64,000 nucleotides of DNA from a bacterium (GCA_020444475.1 JAHLKV010000003.1:248001-312000); one strand, 5' to 3'; counted from the first letter of the stretch, positions 7,697-17,643 are shown. Made by a program: numbers and translations. Notes: a model not told the origin generated them from the sequence alone.

Positions 7697-8701
7697 GTGC
7701 CCCGAGACAAATACTCGCACCGTGACCGCATCGAGATGATCATCGCCGGCGAAAAACCCGACCGGTTCGCCGCCTCCTTCTGGCGGCACTTCTTCCACAT
7801 GGAGCACCACGCCGACGGCACCGCCGAAGCTATGATCGGTTTCCAGAAACAATTCGACTGGGATTTCATCAAGGTCAACCCCCGCGCCGACTACATGGTC
7901 CAGGACTGGGGCATGCAGATCGAATACTCCCACGACGGATTCAAAAAGCACGACAAGATATCCTTCCCCATCCAGAAGCCCGAAGACTGGCTGAAAATCA
8001 AACCGCTGGCCCCCACCGCACCGGTGCTGGCCGAACACTTGCAAGTAGTCTCGATGATCCGCAAGGCGATCGGCAAAGACACGCCGATTCTCATGACCGT
8101 CTTTACCCCGCTCTCCCTCGCCGGCCGGATGATCCCCACCAAAGAGCGTCTGGTCGACCACCTCCGCACCGAGCCGGAGCTTGTCGAGAGCGCCCTGCGA
8201 GCCATTACCGAAACCTACCGAACCTACGCGTCTGAGCTTCGCAACGCCGGCGCTGACGGTCTGTTCTACGCCACCACCCACTGGGCCTCGTACGACAAGC
8301 TGACGTGGGACGAGTACCAGCGTTTCGGCGTGCCGTACGATCTGAAAGTGCTCGAAGGGACCGAAAGCGGCGCGGTAAACCTGCTCCATGTCTGCGCCAG
8401 CAACAACTTCCTGCGAGAACTCACCAGGTTCGACTACCGTCCGCAGATGGTCAACTGGGACTCCAGCGACCCGACCAATCCGCCGCTGGATACGGCGTAC
8501 GATGTATGGCCCAAAGCAGCCCTCGTCGGCGGCGTCGACCACACCGGCTGGCTGCTTCGCTCCAAGCCGCAGGAAATGGCCTGGTTTGTCGATCAGATAA
8601 AGAAAGACCACGACCCCTCGCGGGTGATAATCGGTCCCGGCTGCGCGGTCGAGCCGGAAACCGACATGAATAACCTTCGCGCCATCAGGGAGAGACTCTA
8701 A
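7697..8701 (+). CDS. URO-D superfamily protein with MtaA-like zinc motif
   Basis: The 334-residue protein belongs to the uroporphyrinogen decarboxylase superfamily, a TIM-barrel group that also contains cobalamin- and CoM-dependent methyltransferases. It carries H231-V-C233 and a distal C316 in GPGC, the His-x-Cys...Cys zinc arrangement of MtaA/MtbA-type methyltransferases, so methyl transfer is more likely than haem synthesis. The start is the GTG at 7697, with GGAAGGA 6 bases upstream; an upstream GTG at 7655 falls inside the inverted repeat. Its stop overlaps the next start as TAATG. No corrinoid protein or haem gene is adjacent; the methyl donor is unknown. Confidence 0.8.
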   Translation: MPRDKYSHRDRIEMIIAGEKPDRFAASFWRHFFHMEHHADGTAEAMIGFQKQFDWDFIKVNPRADYMVQDWGMQIEYSHDGFKKHDKISFPIQKPEDWLKIKPLAPTAPVLAEHLQVVSMIRKAIGKDTPILMTVFTPLSLAGRMIPTKERLVDHLRTEPELVESALRAITETYRTYASELRNAGADGLFYATTHWASYDKLTWDEYQRFGVPYDLKVLEGTESGAVNLLHVCASNNFLRELTRFDYRPQMVNWDSSDPTNPPLDTAYDVWPKAALVGGVDHTGWLLRSKPQEMAWFVDQIKKDHDPSRVIIGPGCAVEPETDMNNLRAIRERL

Positions 8702-9168
8702 TGGATTCGGAGCGCGCCCAACTGGTAGACAACATCAGGATTGCCATCGCCAACGCCTCGACCCGCGATGATGTCCTTCGCGCCGCCGCGGAACTGATCG
8801 ACGGTTTCTCCGACGGCTACAACTGGACCGGCTTTTACATGATGCGCGACGACGGCAAGCTCGAGGTTGGCCCCTATGTCGGCCCACCGACCGAACACAC
8901 GGTGATCGAGCTCGACCGGGGCATCTGCGGCGCGGCCGCCTCCCAGCGTGCGACCGTCGTGGTCGACAACGTCCTCGACGATCCCCGCTTCCTGGCCTGC
9001 TCCATCACCACCCGCTCGGAGATTGTCGTACCGCTCATGGATGGCAACACCGTGTTGGGAGAAATCGATATCGACTCGGATAAGCCGAAGTTTTTCAACG
9101 GCGAGGATCGGATTATGCTCGAGGCTATCGCCGCCGAGGTAGTCCGTCGATTGAAAGAGATTGCCTGA
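8701..9168 (+). CDS. GAF-domain protein, free methionine-(R)-sulfoxide reductase-like
   Basis: The 155-residue protein is one GAF domain. YNWTGFYMM near residue 40, GICGAAA with C76, and ACSITTRSEIVVPL with C100 match the fRMsr family; the two cysteines are 24 residues apart, as are the catalytic pair C94/C118 of the E. coli enzyme. A third family cysteine (E. coli C84) is absent. The expected role is cytoplasmic reduction of free methionine-R-sulfoxide using thioredoxin. The ATG overlaps the upstream stop by one base, so the two are translationally coupled, which links methionine repair to the methyltransferase-like protein. Confidence 0.8.
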   Translation: MDSERAQLVDNIRIAIANASTRDDVLRAAAELIDGFSDGYNWTGFYMMRDDGKLEVGPYVGPPTEHTVIELDRGICGAAASQRATVVVDNVLDDPRFLACSITTRSEIVVPLMDGNTVLGEIDIDSDKPKFFNGEDRIMLEAIAAEVVRRLKEIA

Positions 9169-9277
9169 AGAAACTTAGTGCCCTACTTTTCGTAAGACAC
9201 CGAATAGACCGGCCGGGTCGGTGGTATGTTCACCGAAGCACTGCCTCTGTTGTGCCGATTCGTGGAGGAGATTCCTG

Positions 9278-9424
9278 ATGTTTATTGGCGTATTGCTTCT
9301 CATACTCGGAGTTCTACTGCTCTTGCGTGAGATGGGACTCATCTATGGCAATGTCTGGGACTACGTCTGGCCCATCGCGCTGATCGCGCTCGGTGCCTCG
9401 ATGATTTTCAAGAACAAGCGCTGA
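9278..9424 (+). CDS. Small membrane protein, LiaF/DUF5668-like transmembrane unit
   Basis: A 48-residue protein of two membrane segments: MFIGVLLLILGVLLLL, a short GLIYGNVWDYVWP turn, and IALIALGASMIF, ending in KNKR. The gly-rich helix plus W-x-x-WP turn is typical of the LiaI/LiaF-like transmembrane module. A strong GGAGGAG site lies 8 bases before the ATG; a longer reading would add a cysteine-rich, unlikely N-terminus. Function is unknown. It stands alone, 109 bp after the fRMsr gene. Confidence 0.7.
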   Translation: MFIGVLLLILGVLLLLREMGLIYGNVWDYVWPIALIALGASMIFKNKR

Positions 9425-9714
9425 CTGCTCAAAGCGGATTGCTGTCGACAGGAAGTTGGCGACCGCTGTCGTGCAGGTCCCGTTCAGCGCCCTTGAACGC
9501 TGCTCCCCTCTCCCTCTCCGTCTGGTACTCGCGAATGCATAGCCCTTGGCAAGGACCTGCCACGGCGAATGTCTCAGGTCCTCGCAGTAACGCTGCTTAC
9601 CCGATTGCTGACCGCCTTGATGACATGGCCCTCGCATGCCTTACGCTTACAGAATAGGACTTGAGCTATAAGCGCGAACTCATCTATCAATCTGAACTAC
9701 TGCTTTCGGCCACA

Positions 9715-9792
9715 CCACGTCACCCTGAGCCTCAGCCCCACGTCACCCTGAGCCTCAGCCCCACGTCACCCTGAGCCCGTCGAAGGGTGACC
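9715..9792. repeat. Tandem 23 bp repeat ending in a TCACCCT/AGGGTGA hairpin
   Basis: The unit ccacgtcaccctgagcctca is part of a 23 bp repeat at 9715-9737 and 9738-9760; a third copy at 9761 runs into gtcgaagggtgacc, closing a hairpin with arms TCACCCT and AGGGTGA. This resembles the widespread gtcaccctgag...aagggtgac intergenic repeat. The rest of the gap 9425-9845 shows no gene. Confidence 0.75.
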
Positions 9793-9810
9793 AACCGACC
9801 GGCCACCCCC

Positions 9811-9839
9811 TTGTGCTTTCCCCTCCCCCGGCCGATACT
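9811..9839 (+). promoter_or_regulatory. Possible promoter directly upstream of the 9846 gene
   Basis: TTGTGC and GATACT are 17 bases apart; the -10 ends 6 bases before the ATG, and no ribosome binding site exists, so a leaderless transcript is possible. Confidence 0.35.
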
Positions 9840-9845
9840 ATCGGT

Positions 9846-10535
9846 ATGAGACCGATCCTCATCATTCTCGCTATCGCCTTTGGGCTGGTCGCCGCCTCGG
9901 TGTCGGCCGCCGGTTTTGCCACGGTCGCCGGCGAAGCTCGTCTGCCGGTTGCCGATCGGTGGGTCGTGGTCGGGGATACTACCAACTACCCGCTGGAGCT
10001 TCTTCACGAATCCGGACAGGCCGAGTTGTTGCTGTTTCGTTCTGAAATCGCCGAAAATGAGGCTGTCGACAATCAGCAGCAGCTCCGAACAGCCGTCGAC
10101 AAAGTGGTCGAAAACGTCATCCTTACCCTGCCGGACTCGCGCCTGCTCACCAACACCGGCTACTACGAGACCGCCCGCACCGGCTTCGTCCTGGAGTTTG
10201 TCTCAACCGATACGGCCGCCGACAGCACCCTCAAACATCGCCTGAAGACGGTGATCTATCGCCTGCCCGACCAAAGTCAGGTCATGTTTACGTTGTGGGG
10301 TAAAGGCATAAGATCAGCATGGGACGACGTGGAGCCATCAGTCGTCTTCATGCAGGACGGCTTTGCTTTTCTCGGTGAGAGTCAGGATCACGTATTCGTG
10401 ACCAGCCGCAAGTACCTCTGGCCCGGACTTATCATCGCCCTGGCCATTCTGGCGACCGTCCTGCTCATACGAAAGGGTCGAACCGGTGAGAGACCCGCCG
10501 AATCGACCCCGGTGCATTTCAGCCGACACCGCTAA
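9846..10535 (+). CDS. Exported single-span membrane protein of unknown function
   Basis: The 229-residue protein starts MRPILIILAIAFGLVAASVSAAG, a signal peptide or anchor, followed by a mixed alpha/beta extracytoplasmic domain (residues 30-185) and a C-terminal membrane helix KYLWPGLIIALAILATVLLI with a basic tail. The domain contains a VVVGDTTNYPLELLHESGQAE segment but no motif I recognise. The ATG at 9846 has no ribosome binding site; an in-frame start at 9813 would precede the signal peptide with proline-rich sequence. It converges with the epimerase gene of the minus-strand operon, 9 bp away. Confidence 0.65.
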   Translation: MRPILIILAIAFGLVAASVSAAGFATVAGEARLPVADRWVVVGDTTNYPLELLHESGQAELLLFRSEIAENEAVDNQQQLRTAVDKVVENVILTLPDSRLLTNTGYYETARTGFVLEFVSTDTAADSTLKHRLKTVIYRLPDQSQVMFTLWGKGIRSAWDDVEPSVVFMQDGFAFLGESQDHVFVTSRKYLWPGLIIALAILATVLLIRKGRTGERPAESTPVHFSRHR

Positions 10536-10544
10536 AGCGCCGGT

Positions 10545-10964
10545 CTACTGCTTCTTCTCTTCAAGCTCGATAAGCACACCGTCACCCGCCGAGGGATGCA
10601 CGAACGCGATACGATTGCCTTCGGCGCCGACTCGCGGTGACTCGTCGATCAACCGATACCCGGCCGCCTTCAGCGCCGACAGACGCGCCTCGATATCATC
10701 GACGTAGATACAGATGTGGTGCAGACCGGATCCGCGCTTCTCGAGATACTTCGCGATCGGACTGTCCGGCGAAGTCGCTTCGAGCAGCTCGATCCGCCCT
10801 CCGGTGTGTTCGCCGCCGGACGAGAACATCGCCACCCGAACCTTCTGATCCGCCACCTCAGTAACCATTATGGGTTTGCTGCCGGTGATTGCGGTGTAGT
10901 GGGTGATCGCCTCATCCAGCGACTTCACCGCGATGCCGACATGGGAGAGTGTTGCATCAGCCAT
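10545..10964 (-). CDS. mce: Methylmalonyl-CoA epimerase
   Basis: The 139-residue protein has the two-module vicinal oxygen chelate fold. LSHVGIAVKSLDEAI places the first metal histidine at H8; SGLHHICIYVDDI near residue 80 and LIELEEKK at the C-terminus supply further ligands, as in known epimerases. It interconverts (S)- and (R)-methylmalonyl-CoA, joining the carboxylase product to the B12 mutase. It is the last gene of the minus-strand acyl-CoA operon, 3 bp after the lipoprotein gene. Length is normal for the family. Confidence 0.92.
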   Translation of the reverse strand: MADATLSHVGIAVKSLDEAITHYTAITGSKPIMVTEVADQKVRVAMFSSGGEHTGGRIELLEATSPDSPIAKYLEKRGSGLHHICIYVDDIEARLSALKAAGYRLIDESPRVGAEGNRIAFVHPSAGDGVLIELEEKKQ

Positions 10965-10967
10965 ATG

Positions 10968-11558
10968 CTACAACCCCTCCTCGGCTTCGGCCTTGGCGGC
11001 CGAATCGGCCTGATACATGATCCGTTCGTATTCCTGCTGCTCCCTGATTCCGGATGGATTCGACGTAAAGGTTGGTCGGATCCAGCGCCCCTTGTGAAAA
11101 TAGAACGGATACACATCATGGTCGGTCGAGACCTTGCCGGTCGGCCCTTCGAAATAGACCGTCACCCAGGTGTAGCAGGTATCGCCGTGAAACTCGAACG
11201 AGTCCAGGTCGATATGATCGACCGAATCGGGATTGAAGTGCTTGATATGGTCGTATTCGAGATACTCGTCGAAAGTCGCCCGATCGTGCAGGTAGGAGAA
11301 TTCGTTCTCCCACAAGGGCGCCTTGTCGTGGTACTTGAAGCGCTCGATAATCTCGTCCACCAGTGCCTGCATCTGCGCCTTCTCTTCTGCATGCTCACCG
11401 GAGAACTGCAGACGGCCCTCACCGCTCTCAGCGGGCTGACTATCGGCCCGGTCGGCGGCACTTTCCGATGAATCGGAGCCGCACCCAACAGCCAGCGACA
11501 ACAGCGCCACCAATGAAACGAGTGCCAGAAGTCTCTTAGCGGCTGTCACGATATTCAC
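10968..11558 (-). CDS. Lipoprotein of unknown function within the acyl-CoA operon
   Basis: The product has a signal peptide ending in the lipobox LAVGC, a Ser/Glu-rich linker, a helical segment [21 protein letters not shown] and an acidic/aromatic C-terminal domain. It is predicted to be anchored to a membrane outside the cytoplasm, odd for an operon of cytosolic enzymes. The start is uncertain: ATG at 11579, GTG at 11558 (AGAGG 6 bases upstream, chosen) or GTG at 11549; all overlap the end of the mutase gene. No family recognised. It resembles small DUF proteins that measure or buffer periplasmic ligands, but that is only a guess. Confidence 0.7.
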   Translation of the reverse strand: MNIVTAAKRLLALVSLVALLSLAVGCGSDSSESAADRADSQPAESGEGRLQFSGEHAEEKAQMQALVDEIIERFKYHDKAPLWENEFSYLHDRATFDEYLEYDHIKHFNPDSVDHIDLDSFEFHGDTCYTWVTVYFEGPTGKVSTDHDVYPFYFHKGRWIRPTFTSNPSGIREQQEYERIMYQADSAAKAEAEEGL

Positions 11559-13113
11559 CCCATTCCTCTCTGAAGACATCGCTTATCTCCCCGACTGTCG
11601 CATACTGCTCCACCGCGGCGAGCACGAACGGAATAACATTGTCGGTTGTTCCGGCTGCGGTGCGAAGCGCCTCCAGCGAGTCTCTCACCGCCGAATTGTC
11701 GCGCGCGGCTTTCATCTCTTGTAGCGCCGTCACTTTCTTTTGTTCCAAAGCCGGATCGATTTTCAGAATCGACGGGACCTGAATCTCCGCCTCCTGGAAC
11801 TTGTTTACGCCTACCACGACTATCTCATTGTGCTCGAGCTGCTGCTGAAATTCCCAGGACACCCGCGCGATCTCATCTTTGTAATAGCCGGTCTCGATAC
11901 ATTGCACCGAGCCACCCAACCGCTCGATCTCATCCATGATCTCAACAATCTGCTTCTCCAACTCATCCGTCAGATACTCGACATAGTACGACCCCGCCAG
12001 CGGGTCCACCGTCTCGGTCGTACCGGACTCATAGGCCAGAATCTGCTGAGTCCGCAGGGCGATCTCGGCCGACTTCTCGGTCGGCAGCGCCAGCGCCTCA
12101 TCGAATGAGTTCGTATGTAGCGATTGCGTTCCCCCCAGCGCGGCCGCCAGCGCCTGGACGGTCGTCCGGACGATGTTGTTCTCCGGCTGCTGCGCGGTCA
12201 AGGTTGAACCGCCGGTCTGCGTGTGGAAACGAAGCATCATCGACTTCGGGTCTTTCGCAGCAAAACGCTCCCTCACGATCTTTGCCCACAACCGTCGTGC
12301 CGCCCTGAACTTGGCGACCTCCTCGAACAGGTTGTTGTGCGACGCAAAGAAAAACGACAGGCGCGGCGCAAAATCGTCAATATCCAGCCCCGCCTTCATC
12401 GCCGCCTCGACATAGGCGATCGCGTCCGACAGCGTAAACGCCACTTCCTGCGCAGCGGTGCTGCCCGCCTCACGGATATGGTAGCCCGATATGGAGATCG
12501 TATTGAACTTCGGAAGATTGTCCTTCGCAAACGCGAAGATGTCGGTGATCAGACGCATCGACGGCTTCGGAGGATAGATGTGCGTCCCGCGGGAAATAAA
12601 CTCCTTGAGGATGTCATTCTGAATCGTCCCGGTCAGTTTGTCCGAACCCACCCCCTGCTTCCTGCCGACCGCGATATACATGCACAGCAGCACGGCCGCC
12701 GACGCGTTGATCGTCATCGAGGTCGACACCTTGTCCAGCGGGATGCCGTCGAACAGCACTTCCATATCCTGCAGCGAGTCAATCGCCACCCCGGTCCGGC
12801 CGACTTCTCCGGCCGCCATCGGGTGGTCCGAGTCGTACCCGATCTGGGTCGCCAGGTCAAACGCCACCGAAAGCCCGGTCTGCCCCTTCTCGAGCAGGTA
12901 CTTGAACCGCTGATTGGTTTCGACCGCCGTTCCGAACCCGGCATACTGACGCATCGTCCAGAACCGGCCGCGATACATGTTCGGATAGACGCCGCGTGTG
13001 AACGGATACTCGCCCGGCTTGCCGAGCTTGCTCTTGTCTATCGGGTGTGAGTCCTCATCGAGAACCATCGGTATCTCGATGCCCGACCGTGTATATTTCT
13101 TGTTGTCCGTCAT
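11536..13113 (-). CDS. mcmA1: Methylmalonyl-CoA mutase, catalytic subunit without B12 domain
   Basis: The 525-residue protein is the TIM-barrel half of methylmalonyl-CoA mutase: [56 protein letters not shown] and [19 protein letters not shown]57 (RQYAG) and R175 (FISRGT) match the two residues that hold the methylmalonyl carboxylate (human Tyr110 and Arg228, also 118 apart), so methylmalonyl-CoA is the expected substrate. It ends after the barrel; the B12-binding half must come as a separate protein, the candidate being 18826-19245. It converts (R)-methylmalonyl-CoA to succinyl-CoA or back. The start overlaps the BCCP stop (TAATG). Confidence 0.93.
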   Translation of the reverse strand: MTDNKKYTRSGIEIPMVLDEDSHPIDKSKLGKPGEYPFTRGVYPNMYRGRFWTMRQYAGFGTAVETNQRFKYLLEKGQTGLSVAFDLATQIGYDSDHPMAAGEVGRTGVAIDSLQDMEVLFDGIPLDKVSTSMTINASAAVLLCMYIAVGRKQGVGSDKLTGTIQNDILKEFISRGTHIYPPKPSMRLITDIFAFAKDNLPKFNTISISGYHIREAGSTAAQEVAFTLSDAIAYVEAAMKAGLDIDDFAPRLSFFFASHNNLFEEVAKFRAARRLWAKIVRERFAAKDPKSMMLRFHTQTGGSTLTAQQPENNIVRTTVQALAAALGGTQSLHTNSFDEALALPTEKSAEIALRTQQILAYESGTTETVDPLAGSYYVEYLTDELEKQIVEIMDEIERLGGSVQCIETGYYKDEIARVSWEFQQQLEHNEIVVVGVNKFQEAEIQVPSILKIDPALEQKKVTALQEMKAARDNSAVRDSLEALRTAAGTTDNVIPFVLAAVEQYATVGEISDVFREEWGEYRDSR

Positions 13114-13625
13114 TACTCAAACTCTACGAGTTTTTCACCCTTTTCAACCGACTTGCCGCGCTCGGCGTAAATCGCCTTGACCGTCCCGTCGGTTTTGGCC
13201 TTGAGGATGTTTTCCATTTTCATTGCTTCTATGACAACGAGGGGCTGATGTCGCTTCACCGTGTCTCCCACCGCCACCTTCACATCGACCACCAAACCCG
13301 GCATCGGCGCCGCCAGCACGGACTCTTTCGCGCCGCCGGCCGCCATCCCCGCGCGCTTGCGCATCTGGGCCAGGTTGTAGTCTTCGATACGAAGGGATAC
13401 ATCCGTTCCCTGCATAAAGACAATGCGCTCATTGTCATCGCCGTTGAAACGAATATCTACTTCGTGGGACTCACCGTCGATCAGCAGCAGCGAGCGACCG
13501 CGTTGCATATCCTCATGGTCAACCACGACCGCGCGACCATTCACGGTCAGGTGATACCGTTCGGAGCGGTACTCGACCTGGATGTCGTACTCCCTGTCGG
13601 CTATCGTCACGGTGTAACGGGTCAT
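13113..13625 (-). CDS. Biotin carboxyl carrier subunit of acyl-CoA carboxylase
   Basis: The 170-residue protein has an N-terminal beta-rich linker domain, a Gly/Ala hinge near 95-100 ([11 protein letters not shown]), and the C-terminal biotinyl domain [16 protein letters not shown]...VIEAMKMEN with the biotinylated lysine at K136. It carries carboxy-biotin between the biotin carboxylase and carboxyltransferase encoded just upstream. Its ATG overlaps the biotin carboxylase stop (TGATG), and its stop overlaps the mutase start, so the three are coupled. The separate carrier subunit is common in anaerobes with sodium-pump decarboxylases, but no membrane decarboxylase subunit is seen here. Confidence 0.93.
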   Translation of the reverse strand: MTRYTVTIADREYDIQVEYRSERYHLTVNGRAVVVDHEDMQRGRSLLLIDGESHEVDIRFNGDDNERIVFMQGTDVSLRIEDYNLAQMRKRAGMAAGGAKESVLAAPMPGLVVDVKVAVGDTVKRHQPLVVIEAMKMENILKAKTDGTVKAIYAERGKSVEKGEKLVEFE

Positions 13626-15151
13626 CAGCGATCTCCTCCGAATGTGCGAAGGTTCACGCGTCGATGGTAAGTCAGCCAGTTCGACTCCTTGCCACCGTTG
13701 TGTGTATTTTGTGAACTGATTTTTCTTTCGGTAACGAACTTGTCGAGCGCCGCCGCGATCGCAGCCTTCTCACCCAGCGAATCGGTCATCTGGTGATAGT
13801 CGTTGTCCGGGTATTCCTCGGCAAGGAAGTGTGTCGATAAGTCCCCCGCCTGAAATCTCGGGTTGTCCATCACGATCCGATGAAACCCGATTGTCGACCG
13901 CACGCCCGATATGCGATACTCCTCCAGCGCGCGTTTGGTGCGGTCGATCGCCTGCTGGCGCGTCTTTCCCCACACGACCAGCTTGGCGATCATCGGATCG
14001 TAGAATATCGGAATCTCGTGATAGATGATCACGCCCGAGTCAACCCGTACCCCCGGACCGGCCGGGATGCGATAATGCTTCAGCTCGCCCGTCGACGGCA
14101 CAAACCCTTCGTCGGGGTCTTCGGCGTAAATGCGGCATTCAATCGCATGACCGCGAAACTCGATTTCATCCTGCGTGAACGAAATCGGCTTGCCTTCGGC
14201 GATTGCAATCTGTTCGATTACCAGATCGAGCCCGGTCACCATCTCCGTGACGGGGTGTTCCACCTGCAGGCGCGTGTTTACTTCGAGGAAATAGAACTCG
14301 CCGTCCTGATACATAAACTCAACCGTCCCAGCCCCGACATAACTCGACGCCTTCGCGATATTGATTGCCGCTTCGCCCATGCAAGCGCGAAGTTCCGGCG
14401 TCATAATCGGCGATGGCGCTTCTTCGACTACCTTCTGATGCCGCCGCTGGATCGAGCACTCGCGCTCGCCCAGGTGCAGGTAATTGCCGTGCGTATCGCA
14501 CAGAATCTGTATCTCGATATGCCGCGGACGGTCCAGGTACTTCTCCAGGAAAACCCGGCTGTCACCAAACGCCGACCGCGCTTCATTGGCCGCCGTCTGC
14601 AATGCTTCAGCAAACGACTCTTCATCGCGCACCACCCGCATGCCCTTGCCGCCGCCACCCGCGGCCGCTTTCACCAGTATCGGAAAACCGATCTCTCGTG
14701 CTTTCGCCAGGGCTGCCTCGACATCACCATCGGCGATATCCGTCCCCGGCACCACCGGCAGTCCGGCCTTGATAGCCATCTCGCGCGCGACTAACTTGTC
14801 GCCCAACTGACGGATCGTCTCCGGTTTTGGACCGATAAACGTGATCCGTTCCGCCTCGCACCGATGAGCGAACTCCGGATTTTCGGACACGAATCCGTAC
14901 CCCGGATGAATGGCATCAACTCCCGCTTTTTTCGCCACCTCGATCAACTTGTCATGCACGAGATAGCTTTGCGATGACGGTGACGGCCCGATATGAAAGG
15001 CTTCGTCGGCCAGCCGCACATGATACGCCGACCGATCACAGTCGGAATAGACGGCTACCGCCGTGATGCCGAGATCGCGACAGGCGCGAATAATCCGCAC
15101 GGCGATCTCGCCCCGGTTGGCGATCAGTATTTTCTTGATTTGTTTTGCCAT
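13625..15151 (-). CDS. pccA: Biotin carboxylase subunit of acyl-CoA (propionyl-CoA) carboxylase
   Basis: The 508-residue protein starts KKILIANRGEIAVRIIRACRDLG, the biotin carboxylase N-terminal domain, followed by the ATP-grasp domain with KAAAGGGGKGMRVV near 160-170, EKYLDRPRHIEIQ, FLEVNTRLQVEHPVTE and the C-terminal domain FRGHAIECRIYAEDP. All hallmark motifs are intact. It carboxylates biotin on the carrier subunit using ATP and bicarbonate. Compared with bacterial AccC it has about 55 extra C-terminal residues (TERKISSQNTHNGGKESN...), of unknown role. Context with mutase and epimerase favours propionyl-CoA as acceptor. Confidence 0.94.
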   Translation of the reverse strand: MAKQIKKILIANRGEIAVRIIRACRDLGITAVAVYSDCDRSAYHVRLADEAFHIGPSPSSQSYLVHDKLIEVAKKAGVDAIHPGYGFVSENPEFAHRCEAERITFIGPKPETIRQLGDKLVAREMAIKAGLPVVPGTDIADGDVEAALAKAREIGFPILVKAAAGGGGKGMRVVRDEESFAEALQTAANEARSAFGDSRVFLEKYLDRPRHIEIQILCDTHGNYLHLGERECSIQRRHQKVVEEAPSPIMTPELRACMGEAAINIAKASSYVGAGTVEFMYQDGEFYFLEVNTRLQVEHPVTEMVTGLDLVIEQIAIAEGKPISFTQDEIEFRGHAIECRIYAEDPDEGFVPSTGELKHYRIPAGPGVRVDSGVIIYHEIPIFYDPMIAKLVVWGKTRQQAIDRTKRALEEYRISGVRSTIGFHRIVMDNPRFQAGDLSTHFLAEEYPDNDYHQMTDSLGEKAAIAAALDKFVTERKISSQNTHNGGKESNWLTYHRRVNLRTFGGDR

Positions 15152-15177
15152 GTTGTCCTGCGTCCAGTGCGGCGTTT

Positions 15178-16728
15178 CTACAGCGGTATATTCCCGTGCT
15201 TCTTGGGCGGGTTGGTATCTTTCTTCGTCTCAAGCATCTCAAACGCCCGAATCAAACGCGGCCGGGTTGTCTTCGGCTCTATAACATCATCTATATACCC
15301 CCGCGCCGCCGCCTCAAACGGATTGGCAAACCGCTCGGAGTACTCGTCGGACTTCTTCTTCAACTCCGCCTCGGAATCGTCGGCATCGGCGATCTCCCGC
15401 TTGAAAATGATTTCCGCGGCACCTTTGGCGCCCATCACCGCAATCTCCGCCGTCGGCCAGGCGTAGTTCATATCACCGCGCACATGCTTGGAGTTCATAA
15501 CATCGTACGCTCCCCCGTACGCCTTGCGGGTGATCACCGTCACCTTCGGCACGGTCGCTTCGCAGTATGCGTACAGCAGCTTCGCCCCATGCTTGATAAT
15601 CCCGCCGTGCTCCTGGTCGGTCCCCGGAAGGAAACCCGGAACATCTTCGAATGTCAGGATCGGGATATTGAAACAGTCGCAGAACCGAATAAACCGCGCC
15701 CCCTTCAATGATGAATTGATATCCAGCACTCCCGCCAGCACCGCCGGCTGGTTGGCGATAATACCAATCGACCGACCGGCCAGCCGCGCGAAACCAACCA
15801 CGACATTCTGTGCGTAGTCTTCGTGCACCTCAAGAAACGACCCGACATCAACCACGCCGCGAATAACGTCCTTGATATCGTACGGCTGATTTGGATTCTC
15901 CGGGACGATATGATTCAGCGCCTTGTCTTCGCGATCCGACGGATCATCGGTCTCCTGGCGCGGCGGATCCTCGAGGTTGTTCTGCGGGATATAGCTCAAC
16001 AGCTTCTTCAATCGAGTGATGGCGTCGGCTTCATTCTCGCACGCGAAATGCGCCACCCCCGATTTGCTGGCGTGCGTCAGGGCGCCGCCCAGCTCTTCGG
16101 AGGTCACCTGCTCGTGCGTCACCGTTTTCACGACATTCGGCCCTGTCACGAACATGTACGACGTTCCCTTGGTCATGAAAACGAAATCGGTAATGGCCGG
16201 CGAGTAGACCGCACCCCCGGCGCACGGGCCGAGAATCATGGAGATCTGCGGCACCACCCCCGACGCCAGCGTATTGAGCAGGAAGATATCGGCATAGCCG
16301 CCGAGTGAGACCACACCCTCCTGGATGCGCGCCCCACCGGAGTCATTCAGCCCGATAACCGGCGCCCCGACTTTCATGGCCATCTTCATAATCTTGCAGA
16401 TCTTCTCGGCGTGCGCCTCGGACAAAGAGCCGCCGAACACCGTAAAGTCCTGCGAGAAAATATACACCATCCGCCCGTTGACCCGGCCGCAGCCGGTGAC
16501 CACACCGTCGCCCAGAATCTTCTGCTTCTCGAGACCAAACGCCGTCGAGCGATGCGTCACGAACATGTCGAATTCTTCAAACGAATTGGCGTCGCACAGC
16601 AGCTCTACCCGCTCGCGCGCGGTCAGTTTGTTCTTCTTGTGCTGCGAGTCGATTCGTTTCTGTCCGCCGCCGAGTTTTGCCTCGGCACGCATACTCTCGA
16701 GTTTGTTCAGTTTCTCTTCAAGCGACAC
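15178..16728 (-). CDS. pccB: Acyl-CoA carboxylase carboxyltransferase subunit (propionyl-CoA type)
   Basis: The 516-residue protein has both crotonase-like halves of the PccB/MmdA family: [10 protein letters not shown] and [20 protein letters not shown] in the first, and [52 protein letters not shown] in the second. It transfers carboxyl from biotin to acyl-CoA. The length and motifs equal those of propionyl-CoA carboxylase beta subunits and of methylmalonyl-CoA decarboxylase alpha subunits; sequence alone does not separate them, and no decarboxylase membrane subunit is nearby. It starts 15 bp after the metallo-hydrolase gene. Confidence 0.92.
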   Translation of the reverse strand: MSLEEKLNKLESMRAEAKLGGGQKRIDSQHKKNKLTARERVELLCDANSFEEFDMFVTHRSTAFGLEKQKILGDGVVTGCGRVNGRMVYIFSQDFTVFGGSLSEAHAEKICKIMKMAMKVGAPVIGLNDSGGARIQEGVVSLGGYADIFLLNTLASGVVPQISMILGPCAGGAVYSPAITDFVFMTKGTSYMFVTGPNVVKTVTHEQVTSEELGGALTHASKSGVAHFACENEADAITRLKKLLSYIPQNNLEDPPRQETDDPSDREDKALNHIVPENPNQPYDIKDVIRGVVDVGSFLEVHEDYAQNVVVGFARLAGRSIGIIANQPAVLAGVLDINSSLKGARFIRFCDCFNIPILTFEDVPGFLPGTDQEHGGIIKHGAKLLYAYCEATVPKVTVITRKAYGGAYDVMNSKHVRGDMNYAWPTAEIAVMGAKGAAEIIFKREIADADDSEAELKKKSDEYSERFANPFEAAARGYIDDVIEPKTTRPRLIRAFEMLETKKDTNPPKKHGNIPL

Positions 16729-16743
16729 GGGCTTTCTCCGCTA

Positions 16744-17598
16744 TTACGATGATTGCGATACAACCGCCTCAGCCGGCTCCACACGGAAACGGCGTCCGTC
16801 CCGATACACCCGGCCCAGCGGGATATCGACATCATGATCGAACGCCACGACAACCTCTTCGTCAATCAATCGATCAACGAGCGTACGTTTGACATGCATC
16901 GACTGCATCGGATCGAGATCGGTCGCCGGCACGTACGCGGTCGGCAGGTGATGTCTGGACGGAATGATGTCCGAATAATAGAAGGCCCTCCGGCCCTTTG
17001 ACTCCATCTCGATCCCAAAATGCCCCTCGGTGTGACCGCCGGTGTGCACCGCCCGGATACCGGGGAACAGTTCACAGTCCGGTTCGATCAATTCAACCAA
17101 CCCGGCATCCTCGAGCGCCTGATACCGCTCCGGAACATAGACCGCCGACGTCCTCTCGTTTGGCGACATCGCCGCCTGCCACTCGGCGCGGCTGATCATG
17201 TGGCGCGCGTTCGGGAAGCGCGGTACGAAAGTATCGCCTTCGAGCTTCAGCGCCCCCGCCGCATGGTCGGTGTGGAGATGAGTCAGGATGACGACCTCGA
17301 TGTCGTCCGCTGTCAAGCCGAGACCGGCCAGACCTCTCTCGATCGAGCCGGCCTGCTCAATACCGTATATCTTCCGCTCGCGCTCACTCAGCGTATCGCC
17401 GAGACCGGCGTCAAACAGCATGTGTTTTCCATGCGCCGTCAGCACGAACAGATTGGTGACCATGTCGATCAGATTGTTCTCATCGGGTGGGGCGAACCGC
17501 TGCCAGAGCGACCTCGGTATCACCCCAAACATAGTTCCTCCGTCGAGCTTGAAGGGCTGCTCGACGAAGGAACGTATCTCAAAATCACCAAATCTCAT
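16744..17598 (-). CDS. MBL-fold metallo-hydrolase
   Basis: The 284-residue protein is a metallo-beta-lactamase-fold hydrolase. The zinc signature is THLHTDHAAG (His-x-His-x-Asp-His) near residue 107, followed by HTGGHTEGHFGIEM near 185, YSDIIPSRHH near 208 and a late histidine in VVAFDHDVDIP. It resembles the broad lactonase/glyoxalase group of short MBL proteins. In this operon it could hydrolyse a CoA thioester or lactone, but the substrate cannot be read from sequence. The start at 17598 is chosen for a natural N-terminus; an ATG at 17640 and a GTG at 17610 are alternatives, and none has a strong ribosome site. Confidence 0.85.
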   Translation of the reverse strand: MRFGDFEIRSFVEQPFKLDGGTMFGVIPRSLWQRFAPPDENNLIDMVTNLFVLTAHGKHMLFDAGLGDTLSERERKIYGIEQAGSIERGLAGLGLTADDIEVVILTHLHTDHAAGALKLEGDTFVPRFPNARHMISRAEWQAAMSPNERTSAVYVPERYQALEDAGLVELIEPDCELFPGIRAVHTGGHTEGHFGIEMESKGRRAFYYSDIIPSRHHLPTAYVPATDLDPMQSMHVKRTLVDRLIDEEVVVAFDHDVDIPLGRVYRDGRRFRVEPAEAVVSQSS

Positions 17599-17643
17599 TG
17601 TTTCAGTCACGATGCCCCGGCCGCCGTGCGACCGATGCATCCC

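Noticed and set aside
7697..8701. HemE, haem-pathway uroporphyrinogen decarboxylase
   Set aside because: It carries the His-x-Cys...Cys zinc pattern of methyltransferases and has no haem genes beside it.
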